Positions 15,310 through 23,595 of a DNA stretch of 64,000 nucleotides are shown piece after piece. The translations under genes and the position numbers were made by a program. The DNA lies in contig CALXIO010000008.1 of the NCBI GenBank assembly GCA_944388385.1, positions 18,890 through 82,889 on the forward strand. The letters run 5' to 3'. The notes under the pieces are model-generated. The model saw only the letters and a program-made list of their open reading frames with translations, was not told where the DNA came from and made no database searches. This DNA comes from an uncultured Ruminiclostridium sp. GTDB taxonomy: Bacteria > Bacillota > Clostridia > Oscillospirales > Ruminococcaceae. Numbering within the stretch: the first letter of the stretch is position 1; each line of letters starts with the position of its first letter.

Positions 15310-16454
15310 TCATCCTAAGGGGTGTATTTTATCCGGTATGTATTCTGCCATAGCATTGGTAGCCACCCTTGTAAGGTCATAGGAATACCATACATTATCA
15401 CCGCCGGAGGGCTGCATCCATACCATAATGCCGCACCATCCGTTATCATAAACAGACTTATATTTGTCTGTCAGACTCATTTTACATTCTGCCTCATCGT
15501 CATTGTGGGTTTCACCTATAAGACAGGGCTTCTTTTCTGCAAGTCCGAATTCCTCGGGGCTCTTATCACAGGGGAAGCCAAACCAGGGCTTCTGCCAGTT
15601 ATAGTAGTGGGTGCTGTAAAAGTCAACAAAGGCCTTGTCGCTTCCGGTAAACTCCATTAAGTATTCGTCGGAAATTTTATTGCCCTCGTACTTTGCGGAA
15701 TTATACTTTACTATACCCATACCGACTGTAACTAAAATGTCGGAATTTTCGTGGATAGTCTGGGCGCACTTGCCAAAGAAATAGGATAAGTGATCCCAGC
15801 CTATTTTACCGCATTCTTCGTTTTCATATACCCAGTCGGGCTCGTTCATAATGTCAATGCCGAATATGTATTCCTGATCCTTATATCTGTTGCAGAATTC
15901 CTTTACATACTTTTCTGCAAACTGATCGGTGTATTCCTTGCTCTGAATGAGCTTCTGCCACTTGATAACGCTGCCGCTTGAAGCCTTGAAATGGTCAAAG
16001 GATAAAAGTGTAGGCATAATATATACCTTGTATTTTTCAGCTATTGCAAACAGCTTATCAAGGTCTGTCCAATGGCCCTCGTTTATATTTATAATGCCGC
16101 CCTTTGAATTAAGTCTTACTATGCTTTCGCCGTCACAGTTCACCCATATTCTGGTGCAGTTTATGTTATCCTGTGCCATACGGGCAAATTCCCTATCCCA
16201 GAATTCCTCGTCCATACCGCCTGCGAAGTCATTCCAGTAGCTCCAGGGGGTGTTTACGCCGTTTATAAATAATTCCTTGCCGTCAACCGTAAACTTGGTA
16301 TCTGTAACAGATACCCTTGCGGATTTTTGTTCTTCAACAACTGTTTCTGTAGCTGATGATGTTGTGCCGGTGTTTGCCTCAGAACAGCCGGAAGCAGTTA
16401 TTACCATTACCGCTGTCATTAAAAGGGATGCGATTTACAATGCTGATTTTTCAT
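15310..16454 (-). pseudogene. GH5-like endo-beta-glycanase lipoprotein (mannanase/endoglucanase type) with damaged signal peptide
   Basis: The mature part (open from ATG 16419) reads ITASGCSE, a lipobox-like end of a signal peptide, then a GH5 barrel with FINGVNTPWSYW, acid/base Glu in DIMNEPD and nucleophile Glu in LIGETH. The real ribosome site GGAGG (16460-16464) points to ATG 16454, but that frame stops after 11 codons. Adding one A to the A5 run (plus-strand 16447-16451) restores MKKSAL, and a TAA at 16437-16435 then still interrupts; AAA there would give a normal lipoprotein signal. Two separate lesions are therefore needed to explain it. The specificity is uncertain; the GNVxxP-like motifs suggest mannan or glucan. 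Confidence 0.82.
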
Positions 16455-16478
16455 AAAAACCTCCATGAATTTAATTAA

Positions 16479-16507
16479 AGTATATCAATTTATTGAGAGC
16501 ATTTCAA
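16479..16507 (-). promoter_or_regulatory. Sigma-A promoter of the GH5-GH35 operon
   Basis: On the minus strand TTGAAA (16507-16502), 17-base spacer, TATACT (16484-16479), about 25 bases before the GH5 start. Confidence 0.82.
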
Positions 16508-16513
16508 TAAATT
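16487..16513. promoter_or_regulatory. Perfect 10-bp inverted repeat overlapping the GH5 promoter (operator candidate)
   Basis: AATTTATTGA (16487-16496) and TCAATAAATT (16504-16513) are exact complements with a 7-base spacer. The repeat covers the -35 box and most of the spacer, so a bound protein would block or position RNA polymerase. The adjacent AraC-type gene is one candidate binder, and a LacI-type repressor is another. Confidence 0.65.
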
Positions 16514-16519
16514 TATTTC

Positions 16520-16573
16520 ATAAAAAATAGCACTATCTTACTGTATAATTAAACAATAAATAAGATAGTGCTA
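16520..16573 (-). terminator. Long-stem terminator of the AraC-type gene
   Basis: A 13-base arm (16528-16540) pairs perfectly with 16561-16573 around a 20-base AT-rich loop. On the minus strand a TTTTTT tract follows. The TAG stop codon of the regulator lies inside the stem. Confidence 0.85.
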
Positions 16574-17320
16574 ATTTTTTCTCCATTGTCCCGGGGTATA
16601 TCCGGTTTTGCTTTTAAATTGTCTTGAGAAAAAGTTTTCGTTCTTGTAGCCGCATTTTTCACTTATTACTCTTATGGGAAGATTACTTGTTTTAAGTAAT
16701 TCCTTGGCATATTCAATACGGGAATTGATAACATCTGCAGTAAAGGATATGCCGTATTCCTTTAAATATATAGCCTCAAAGCGGCTTATACTAAGGCCGG
16801 CATTTCTTGCGGTATCCGCAAGAAGCCATTCCCTCATTGGAAACAGCCATACCTCTCTGTGAATTTTATCTATTGCCCCCTTACTGCCGGAGATAAATTC
16901 TCCTGAACAGGACAGCTTGAATAAAAGTGCGTTAAGAAGGGATTCAACAATGTTGTTATATTTGTAACCGTATGTTACATACTCCTCCTTCATAATGCGG
17001 AAAATTGAGTAGGTTCGCTCTACATCCTTTATGACCATAGGGCGATTAAGCACAATGCCGAAACGCTCTATTTCCTTGTCCTCGGCCTTTATGTGAAGCC
17101 AGTCATCTATGTAGGAGCCGTTTATGGCCTTATACTGCTGAAGGCTTTTGGGAGCGTAAAGTACAGCTGTGCCTTCGGGTAATTCTACCCAGTCACCCTC
17201 AAAGCAGAATAAGGCAGGTGTTCTCAGTAAAAGCAGAAGATATGTGCCGAAATAATTTTCACGGTAAACATTATAACTGCCGTCGTGAAGCTCATTTACA
17301 CCAATAGATACCAGTTCCAT
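16571..17320 (-). CDS. AraC-family regulator, probably of the GH5-GH35 operon
   Basis: The 249-residue product has an N-terminal sensor region (LLLLLRTPALFCFEGDWVELPEG) and a C-terminal AraC double HTH with LPIRVISEKCGYKNENFFSRQFKSKTGYTPGQW, the full family signature. It lies directly upstream of, and on the same strand as, the GH5-GH35 genes but is separated by its own terminator, the usual arrangement for a sugar-responsive local activator. The inducer is unknown. Confidence 0.88.
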   Translation of the reverse strand: MELVSIGVNELHDGSYNVYRENYFGTYLLLLLRTPALFCFEGDWVELPEGTAVLYAPKSLQQYKAINGSYIDDWLHIKAEDKEIERFGIVLNRPMVIKDVERTYSIFRIMKEEYVTYGYKYNNIVESLLNALLFKLSCSGEFISGSKGAIDKIHREVWLFPMREWLLADTARNAGLSISRFEAIYLKEYGISFTADVINSRIEYAKELLKTSNLPIRVISEKCGYKNENFFSRQFKSKTGYTPGQWRKN

Positions 17321-17339
17321 AGTATCACCTCTTGATGTA

Positions 17340-17368
17340 AATATAGCACATTCTTACTAAAATTGCAA
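17340..17368 (-). promoter_or_regulatory. Sigma-A promoter of the AraC-type gene
   Basis: On the minus strand TTGCAA (17368-17363), 17-base spacer, TATATT (17345-17340). Confidence 0.7.
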
Positions 17369-17371
17369 TAG

Positions 17372-18847
17372 TTAAGGATTACAATTCTGACAAGGAGTAT
17401 ATCCTTGGGCTATTGCTCCCTCATAGTCATTTGTGTATGCCTTGTTTTTCTCTGACATTCTGTCTACGCTGCTGCAATCGGCAAAATGAATTTTCTTTGA
17501 GCTTGTGTTAAGAACATAGGTAGTACCGCCCTCGGTGGGAGGATCGGTTTGCTGTATTGTGGTAGTTACAGCAGGCTTTTGTGTTGCCTGGGCAGGCTTT
17601 TGTGTAGTTGTCTGTGAGGTTACTGCGCCCGGGGTAAAGTTATTTGTGGGGGAAACATTGGCGGTAAGGTTTTTGCCGTCGCTTGTAAATATGATAGTTC
17701 CCTGTAAATCGGTACGGAAAAGCTTTATACCTGCGTTTTTATATCTATCAAGTATGGTTTGCGTGGGGTGACCGTAGGAATTTCCCATTCCGCAGGAAAT
17801 AACTCCGTAGGTAGGCTCTGTCTTTTTAAGGAAATTACTTGAGGATGAGGTGGTACTGCCGTGATGACCTACCTTTATAACATCACACTTGATATTACTG
17901 CGAATAGAGTCCTCCTCTTCCTTTTCCGCATCTCCTGTAAATAAGAATACATTTTCGCCGTAAGTCAGCTTTAACACTATGGAATTGTTATTCTGATTTT
18001 CATTGGTAAGGCTTACAGGGGCTGCTACAAAAGCCGAAAGACTGCTCTCGTTTATAATATAATCCCCCGCCGTTACTACACGGGTCTTAGCACCGCTGTT
18101 GTCAACGGCGATAAGCATATCCTCGTATATTTTTGTATCAGCGGCCATGGCGGTAAGGTAGAAATTATTAACATTAAAGGAGCTTATTACATCCGGAAGT
18201 CCCCCTATATGGTCGCTGTGGGCATGGCTTGCTATAACATAGTCAAGAGTATCATACCCAAGGGAATATATGTAGGTGGTAACTATATCCCCCTTATCCC
18301 TCTCCCCTGCATCAATAAGCATTGTCTTACCGTCGGGAAGCTCAATAAAGGTGCTGTCCCCCTGCCCAACATCTATAAAGTGAACAGTCATATTCCCAAG
18401 GGAGGGCTCAGAGGTGGGAGCTTCTGTTATAATTTGGGTGGTTGTGTTATTAGCTACCGGTGGCGCAGTATCCGGGGTTTTTGTTGTGCTTTGGGTAGTG
18501 GTTTGGTCATCTTCTACCGGAGGCACAGTAATGGGGGTTTTAGTCGAATCATCAGCCGGCGGCTGAAAAAATTCATTGGAGGTGGAATTATTGCCTGAGC
18601 TTTCCGAATTATCATCGGAGCTGTCCTCACCCCATAGCTCATCCCGGAAATTATCACTATCGCTGCTGTTTTCATCTACAGATGATACACTTGATGATAC
18701 GGTACTTTCCGATACATTTCTAAGTGCCATACATCCTAAAATACAACAAATTCCTATTATCCAGGGTAAAAATTTTTTTGAATTATTATTTGAATTTGCG
18801 TTTGTTTTTGTATTTGTTTTTGCATTTTTTGCCGACTTCTTCATCAA
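17372..18847 (-). CDS. Membrane-anchored metallo-beta-lactamase-fold protein (ComEC/Rec2 hydrolase-domain type)
   Basis: The protein has 491 residues. A lysine/asparagine-rich N-terminus, a single membrane helix (about 26-42) and a long Ser/Thr/Pro-rich linker with TT repeats (43-148) place the rest outside the cell. The MBL domain opens VHFIDVGQGDSTFIELPDG, with zinc ligands in SHAHSDHIGG (His208, His210, Asp212, His213) and GHHGSTTSSS, as in the ComEC beta-lactamase domain. A second T/P/Q linker leads to a C-terminal Cys/His module (KIHFADCSSV...GYTPCQNCNP) resembling the Ada-like metal-binding tails found on similar proteins. It lacks the ComEC channel, so it is probably an extracellular nuclease or phosphodiesterase. 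The function is unproven. Confidence 0.8.
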   Translation of the reverse strand: MMKKSAKNAKTNTKTNANSNNNSKKFLPWIIGICCILGCMALRNVSESTVSSSVSSVDENSSDSDNFRDELWGEDSSDDNSESSGNNSTSNEFFQPPADDSTKTPITVPPVEDDQTTTQSTTKTPDTAPPVANNTTTQIITEAPTSEPSLGNMTVHFIDVGQGDSTFIELPDGKTMLIDAGERDKGDIVTTYIYSLGYDTLDYVIASHAHSDHIGGLPDVISSFNVNNFYLTAMAADTKIYEDMLIAVDNSGAKTRVVTAGDYIINESSLSAFVAAPVSLTNENQNNNSIVLKLTYGENVFLFTGDAEKEEEDSIRSNIKCDVIKVGHHGSTTSSSSNFLKKTEPTYGVISCGMGNSYGHPTQTILDRYKNAGIKLFRTDLQGTIIFTSDGKNLTANVSPTNNFTPGAVTSQTTTQKPAQATQKPAVTTTIQQTDPPTEGGTTYVLNTSSKKIHFADCSSVDRMSEKNKAYTNDYEGAIAQGYTPCQNCNP

Positions 18848-18872
18848 ATTCCTCCTTTTTTAATATTCTAAC

Positions 18873-18900
18873 ATTATATAAGTACATTTGTCAGTACAAA
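18873..18900 (-). promoter_or_regulatory. Probable promoter of the MBL-fold gene
   Basis: On the minus strand TATAAT (18878-18873) has TTTGTA (18900-18895) 16 bases upstream. The -35 is weak. Confidence 0.5.
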
Positions 18901-18925
18901 AAAAGGAAGAATAAAATCTTCCTTT
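18898..18925 (-). terminator. Terminator of the DUF5714-like gene
   Basis: On the minus strand AAAGGAAGA (18925-18917) pairs with TCTTCCTTT (18910-18902) around a six-base loop, followed by a T-run. Confidence 0.88.
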
Positions 18926-18929
18926 AAAA

Positions 18930-19625
18930 TTATTCGCCGGGATAGTAGGGACAACGCTCCTCACTGCATTGGCTGTTTGTGTTGTGATAGGTGCATACCA
19001 CCGGGGATTTTTCCATATAAACTCCCATATGCTCTGCCACAAAGTCAACCGCATTTTCAATGGCAGTAAAGGATGAACGCTTACAGCAACGAGGACCGCC
19101 CAGATCTCCTATGGATTTTAACGCCCTTGCCGTCATAAGGTGGGAGCGTCTGAATTCATCCACGCTTAAAGGGGTGGAGCCGGTTATAACCGATACAAAA
19201 ATACCTGTTGCGATACCTGCACCGCAGGCGCCCCAAAATCCGCAGGCGCCTCCGGGAACACCGGAGCTTCTTATAAGTATCTCTGAAATGGCGCTGTCAA
19301 GGTCTATATTTCCGCCGCAGTTTTTATATGCGGTACAAAGGGATACACCCACCAGAACATGATGCTCAGGTCCGTGAAGATGACAAAAACCACATTCTGC
19401 CAGTTTAAGTAATATTTCAACGGGATTTTTTGAGGTTTCCTCCTTGCATAAGGAAAGAATAACATCAAGCCCCTTCTTGTGACATTCATTACATACAAAA
19501 TGACCGTTTACACAGGCGGCATTTGTCCTGTCGGGTCTTTTGCAGATTGCACATTCCATAAATCTGCCGGTGCGGGAATATACTATTTCACCGCCGCAGA
19601 GTATACAGCCCTTTTCGTTACTCAT
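18930..19625 (-). CDS. Cysteine-rich DUF5714-like protein
   Basis: The product has 231 residues from ATG 19625, preceded by AGGGGA; an in-frame ATG at 19643 has no site. The N-terminal third looks like paired zinc ribbons (CILCGGEI, CAICKRP, CNECHKKG). The central part has GFCHLHGPEHHVL and an aliphatic stretch with GGACGFWGACGAGIATGIF, reminiscent of the C_GCAxxG_C_C redox-protein motif. The C-terminus has RCCKRSSF and CSEERCPYYP. About twenty Cys in 231 residues suggest Fe-S or zinc binding. The DUF5714 name is from memory. Its role is unknown and it is monocistronic. Confidence 0.65.
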   Translation of the reverse strand: MSNEKGCILCGGEIVYSRTGRFMECAICKRPDRTNAACVNGHFVCNECHKKGLDVILSLCKEETSKNPVEILLKLAECGFCHLHGPEHHVLVGVSLCTAYKNCGGNIDLDSAISEILIRSSGVPGGACGFWGACGAGIATGIFVSVITGSTPLSVDEFRRSHLMTARALKSIGDLGGPRCCKRSSFTAIENAVDFVAEHMGVYMEKSPVVCTYHNTNSQCSEERCPYYPGE

Positions 19626-19690
19626 AACAATTCCCCTTATCATAATTTTATTTTAATTATTGCTTTAATGTGCTGAATTTTTCTTACCTG

Positions 19691-19719
19691 ATTATACCAT
19701 AATACCTGTATTTTGTCAA
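19691..19719 (-). promoter_or_regulatory. Consensus sigma-A promoter of the DUF5714-like gene
   Basis: On the minus strand TTGACA (19719-19714), 17-base spacer, TATAAT (19696-19691): both boxes are perfect. Confidence 0.9.
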
Positions 19720-19832
19720 CAATTTACCCTATTTTTACACGTGACAATATACATCAAAATTTGTTTGTTTGCCGTTCATAATGTTAAATCTGACGAAATT
19801 AGTCCGATTTACTGATTTTCTATGTAATTTGT

Positions 19833-19861
19833 TTGACAAAATGTAAATTCTATGTTATCAT
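19833..19861 (+). promoter_or_regulatory. Sigma-A promoter of the amino-acid ABC transporter operon
   Basis: TTGACA (19833-19838), 17-base spacer, TATCAT (19856-19861). The roughly 320-base divergent gap (19626-19946) otherwise holds the opposite promoter and an untranslated leader of about 80 bases before GAAAGGAAGGA. No riboswitch or strong hairpin was recognised in it. Confidence 0.85.
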
Positions 19862-19946
19862 ATCACAGTAAAATTATTTATATTTTTGCCGTTTTGCTTT
19901 AGCTTGCTAATGTGGTATTACGGTGAACGAAAGGAAGGAATTTTAA

Positions 19947-20783
19947 ATGAAATTCAAGAAGTTTTTATCAATGGTAGCTTGTGCAGCTATGTGCCTTAGC
20001 CTTGCTGCTTGCTCAAACGCAACTACAAGCTCAACAGACAGCGGTTCTGACAACACCGACTGGGCTTACATTCAGAACAAGGGCGAAATGATTGTAGGTA
20101 TCACTCTTTATGAGCCCATGAACTACTATGACGAAAATGATGTACTTACAGGCTTTGAAACTGAATTTACTACCGCAGTTTGCGAAAAGCTGGGTGTAAC
20201 TCCTAAGTTCCAGGTTATCGAATGGACACAGAAGGAATCTGAGCTTAAGTCAAAGACTATCGACGTTATCTGGAACGGTCTTACAGTAGATGAGGAAAGA
20301 AAGCAGAATATGGCATTTTCCACATCCTACATTAAGAACAGACAGGTTCTTGTTATCAAGAAGGACAACGCTGAAAAGTTCACAGATACAGCAAGCCTTG
20401 CAGGCGCTAATGTAACTGCTGAAAGCAGTTCTGCAGGTGAAAAGGCTATTCAGTCAGATGAAAACCTTTCTAAGGCTAAGTTTGTAGGTGTTTCTGCACA
20501 GAAGGATACACTTATTGAGGTTAAGTCCGGTACATCTGATGCTGCTGTAATTGACTACGTTATGGCAACAGCTTCTATCGGTGAAGGCACAGACTTTGAT
20601 GATCTTATGATTCTTGAAGGTGTTGAGCTTGCTGCTGAGGAATATGCAGTAGGTGTTCGTCTTGAGGATAAGGAATTCCTCTCAAAGATCAACGGCGCTA
20701 TTGATGAGCTTGTACAGGACGGCTCACTTAAGAAGCTCGCTGAAAAGTACGGTCTTGCTGACGTTTACGCATTCGACAACTGA
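19947..20783 (+). CDS. Polar amino-acid ABC transporter, substrate-binding lipoprotein
   Basis: The protein has 278 residues. A lipoprotein signal ends LSLAAC (Cys22), followed by a Ser/Thr linker. The type-2 periplasmic-binding fold shows MIVGITLYEPMNYYDENDVLTGFE and FDLAxA-like EFTTAVCEKLG, with ligand-binding segments such as VIWNGLTVDEERK and SGTSDAAVIDYV. It is anchored outside the membrane and delivers an amino acid to the permease. The ligand (glutamine, cystine or similar) cannot be read reliably. The codons look strongly optimised, suggesting high expression. It is the first gene of a three-gene operon. Confidence 0.93.
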   Translation: MKFKKFLSMVACAAMCLSLAACSNATTSSTDSGSDNTDWAYIQNKGEMIVGITLYEPMNYYDENDVLTGFETEFTTAVCEKLGVTPKFQVIEWTQKESELKSKTIDVIWNGLTVDEERKQNMAFSTSYIKNRQVLVIKKDNAEKFTDTASLAGANVTAESSSAGEKAIQSDENLSKAKFVGVSAQKDTLIEVKSGTSDAAVIDYVMATASIGEGTDFDDLMILEGVELAAEEYAVGVRLEDKEFLSKINGAIDELVQDGSLKKLAEKYGLADVYAFDN

Positions 20784-20802
20784 TTTTAAAGGAATTTAAG
20801 AA

Positions 20803-21450
20803 ATGTCTTTCTGGGAAGTTACAGTCCAGCTGGCAGACGGCTTTGGTGTTACCCTTTTATTATTCGGTATAACCCTTGTGTGCGCCTTGCCTTTAGGACT
20901 TATTATCACACTTGGCTCTATGTCAAAATTCAAGCCTTTAAGATGGCTTGTTAAAACCTTTGTATGGATCATAAGAGGTACTCCTCTTATGCTCCAGGTA
21001 ATTCTTGTATTCTACGGTCCGGGTCTGTTATTTGACTGGCCCGCCCTACCCCGTATGACGGCGGTTATTGTGGCCTTTATCATTAACTACTCCTGCTACT
21101 TTTCCGAAATATACCGTGCAGGTATCGAAAGTATTCCTAAGGGACAGGGTGAAGCAGGACAGGTGCTTGGTATGACTAAGGCACAGATATTCTTCAAGAT
21201 ATATCTGTTCCAGGTTATAAAGAGGATAGTTCCTCCCATGGGTAATGAAATAATCACCCTTGTAAAGGACACCTCCCTTGCCCGTGTTATTGCGGTAACC
21301 GAAGTTTTAAAGGCGGCACAGGATATAGTAGGACTTAAGTCCATAATCTGGCCTATTTTCTATGTAGGTGCATTCTATCTTCTGTTCTCGGGTATTCTTA
21401 CCCTGCTTTTAAACTATGCCGAAAAGAAGCTCAACTACTATAACGGATAA
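20803..21450 (+). CDS. Polar amino-acid ABC transporter, permease
   Basis: The 215-residue product has about five membrane helices and the HisM/GlnP-type features IRGTPLMLQVILVFYG and the EAA loop GEAGQVLGMTKAQIFFKIYLFQ, which contacts the ATPase. A single permease gene implies a homodimer. It lies 19 bases after the binding-protein gene and 11 bases before the ATPase gene. Confidence 0.93.
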   Translation: MSFWEVTVQLADGFGVTLLLFGITLVCALPLGLIITLGSMSKFKPLRWLVKTFVWIIRGTPLMLQVILVFYGPGLLFDWPALPRMTAVIVAFIINYSCYFSEIYRAGIESIPKGQGEAGQVLGMTKAQIFFKIYLFQVIKRIVPPMGNEIITLVKDTSLARVIAVTEVLKAAQDIVGLKSIIWPIFYVGAFYLLFSGILTLLLNYAEKKLNYYNG

Positions 21451-21461
21451 CGGAGGATATT

Positions 21462-22253
21462 ATGGCTTTTCTTGATGTAAAGAATATTGAAAAATCCTTC
21501 GGAAAGACGGATGTATTAAAGGGTATCACCTTTTCCATGGAAAAGGGTGAGGTACTGGCTATAATAGGCTCCTCAGGAAGCGGTAAAACCACTCTTTTAA
21601 GATGTATAAACTTCCTTGAAACTGCTGACAAGGGTTCCTTTACCATTAACGGTGAAACTATCTTTGATGCACAGCAGAGCTATTCAGATAAGGAAAAAAG
21701 AGAGAAAAGACTTCACTTCGGACTGGTGTTCCAGCAGTTTAATCTTTTCCCCCAGTATACAGCCTTCAGAAATATCACCTTAGCCCCGGGGCTTATGCGT
21801 ATTAAAAACAGCGACAAGAAGCTTTCTGCCAAGGAAAAATCCGCTATACAGGATGAGATAAACAATGAGGCCTTACAGCTTCTTAAATCCGTAGGGCTTA
21901 CCGAAAAGAAGGACTTTTACCCATGTGAATTATCAGGCGGTCAGCAGCAGAGAGTGGCTATTGCAAGAGCCCTTGCCATGAAGCCGGATATACTTTGCTT
22001 TGATGAGCCTACCTCAGCTCTTGACCCTGAGCTTACAGGTGAAGTATTAAGGGTAATAAGAGAGCTTAAGGGCGATGACAGAACTATGATAGTAGTTACC
22101 CATGAAATGAACTTTGCCAAGAATGTGGCGGATAAGGTCATATTTATGGCAGACGGAGTAATTGAGGAATACGGCACACCGGCTGAAGTATTTGAAAACC
22201 CCAAAAGCGAAAAAACAAAGGCATTTCTTGCTAAATCCCTTGAAAAAATATGA
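21462..22253 (+). CDS. Polar amino-acid ABC transporter, ATP-binding protein
   Basis: The protein has 263 residues. Walker A GSSGSGKTT (about 36-44), Q-loop VFQQFNLFPQYT, signature LSGGQQQR, Walker B ILCFDEPTSALDPE and H-loop VVTHEMNFAK are all intact. A loop of about 20 residues between the Q-loop and the signature is normal for GlnQ-like proteins. It powers import by the two upstream gene products. A strong terminator follows at once. Confidence 0.95.
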   Translation: MAFLDVKNIEKSFGKTDVLKGITFSMEKGEVLAIIGSSGSGKTTLLRCINFLETADKGSFTINGETIFDAQQSYSDKEKREKRLHFGLVFQQFNLFPQYTAFRNITLAPGLMRIKNSDKKLSAKEKSAIQDEINNEALQLLKSVGLTEKKDFYPCELSGGQQQRVAIARALAMKPDILCFDEPTSALDPELTGEVLRVIRELKGDDRTMIVVTHEMNFAKNVADKVIFMADGVIEEYGTPAEVFENPKSEKTKAFLAKSLEKI

Positions 22254-22293
22254 CAAAAAAATCCTCCCGAAGAAATTCGGGAGGTTGTTTTTT
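22253..22293. terminator. Bidirectional terminator between the ABC operon and the his-cellulase operon
   Basis: CCTCCCGA (22263-22270) pairs with TCGGGAGG (22277-22284), flanked by an A-run before and a T-run after, so it works on both strands. Confidence 0.92.
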
Positions 22294-22298
22294 GTCTT

Positions 22299-23588
22299 TT
22301 ATTCGGTAGCTTCCGGGGCGGATTCTTCTTCCTTTTTGGATTGTCTGTATTCCTCCATAAGCTGTTCGCCCTCTTTTTTAATTTCATCAATGGTATATTC
22401 GCCGTTTGCCGCTGAAATAAGTGCATCCTTTACCTTTGAAAATGTCCAGGTGCGGTATGCTCTGTTATATAAGCCGAAACACTCTCCTGCTCCTACATAG
22501 GCGTTGTTATCCCACCATACACAGGGAACGCCGATTTCCTTCATGGCGGTTACATAATACTTAGCCCAGTGAGCACGGTAAATTTCATTGTTACGGCTTC
22601 TTGCACCGAATTCGCCCATTATTACGGGAATACCCTTATCTATAAATATGGTCTTAAGGTCATTTACAAGGGTGTCTATGTCTTTGGTGTAGTTTTCCCT
22701 TGAGGCAAACCATAAATCTGCGCTACCGTCAGCAAGGGCGAAATTATAGGGCAGGTATCCGTGAACGGAAACTATTATCTTATCGTCATCTTCCGGTACT
22801 TCAAGTGCCTGTAATGCAACAGTTCCGGAATTAGCGCCGTAGGGGGGAATCATAAGATGTCTTTTTTCGTTATTTCCGCCGGTGCTTCTTACAGTTTCGA
22901 TAAAGTCCTTATTGAGCTTATTTATAACTGCTCTTGTGGGCTCACTGCCGCCCATCCATTCTTCACTTGTGCCTACTACTCTTGGCTCGTTCATTCCCTC
23001 AAATATAAGGTGTTCATCATAGCCCTTGAAGTTATTTGCTATTTGTGTCCAGACCTTCTTTAATCTGTCGCTTGCCGCTTCGTAATTTTCCTCTGTGGGA
23101 TAGTGCCAGGTTTCATGATGGATATTGAGAATTACAAACATATCATTATCTATGCCGTAATTTACAACCTCCTTTACCCTGTTCATCCATGCCTCGCTGA
23201 TTATATAATCAGGGCCTTCTCCTGTGCTCCATTCCCAGGTAACAGGTACACGAAGAACATTAAAGCCTGCCGCCTTGATATCATCTATCATTTCCTTTGT
23301 GGTAACGGGATTTCCCCAGGAGGTTTCGATGGTTTCAGGGGAGGTATTGGATATTCCCTTATAGCCTGCATCCAAGGTGTTGCCTAAGTTCCAGCCTATC
23401 TTCATTTCCTTTACAAGCTCCATAGAGGAAATATCTCTTATTTCCTCATTAACTTCAGTTACACCTGAGGAGGTATTATCCCCTGCGCTTGATGTATCTG
23501 ATGTGCCGGATGTGGTGTTTTCACTGCAACCTGTAACAAAGATTGCTGTTGTAAGTAATAATGCGATAAAAGATTTCTTTAAGTTCAT
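22299..23588 (-). CDS. GH5 cellulase / endoglucanase lipoprotein
   Basis: The protein has 429 residues. A lipoprotein signal ends FVTGC (Cys21), then a Ser/Thr/Gly linker (to about 45). The GH5 (subfamily-4-like) domain has GWNLGNTLDA, NVLRVPVTWEW, LNIHHE, acid/base Glu201 in FEGMNEPR, HGYLPYNFA and nucleophile Glu326 in VIMGEFGA. A highly charged tail ends the protein. It hydrolyses beta-1,4-glucans at the cell surface. It is the last gene of the histidine operon: hisE ends in TGA 7 bases upstream and the ribosome site TGAGG overlaps that stop. No promoter is visible between them. Confidence 0.93.
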   Translation of the reverse strand: MNLKKSFIALLLTTAIFVTGCSENTTSGTSDTSSAGDNTSSGVTEVNEEIRDISSMELVKEMKIGWNLGNTLDAGYKGISNTSPETIETSWGNPVTTKEMIDDIKAAGFNVLRVPVTWEWSTGEGPDYIISEAWMNRVKEVVNYGIDNDMFVILNIHHETWHYPTEENYEAASDRLKKVWTQIANNFKGYDEHLIFEGMNEPRVVGTSEEWMGGSEPTRAVINKLNKDFIETVRSTGGNNEKRHLMIPPYGANSGTVALQALEVPEDDDKIIVSVHGYLPYNFALADGSADLWFASRENYTKDIDTLVNDLKTIFIDKGIPVIMGEFGARSRNNEIYRAHWAKYYVTAMKEIGVPCVWWDNNAYVGAGECFGLYNRAYRTWTFSKVKDALISAANGEYTIDEIKKEGEQLMEEYRQSKKEEESAPEATE

Positions 23589-23595
23589 ATTAACC

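Noticed and set aside
973..16454. A mobile island explaining the broken genes
   Set aside because: No integrase, transposase, inverted-repeat ends, target duplications or attachment repeat at the tRNA were seen. Promoter and codon style match the rest of the window.
17500..18560. Possible CRISPR-like or tandem repeat array in the TT/QT-rich regions of the MBL gene
   Set aside because: The repetition is low-complexity Thr/Pro/Gln linker coding, with no regular repeat-spacer spacing.
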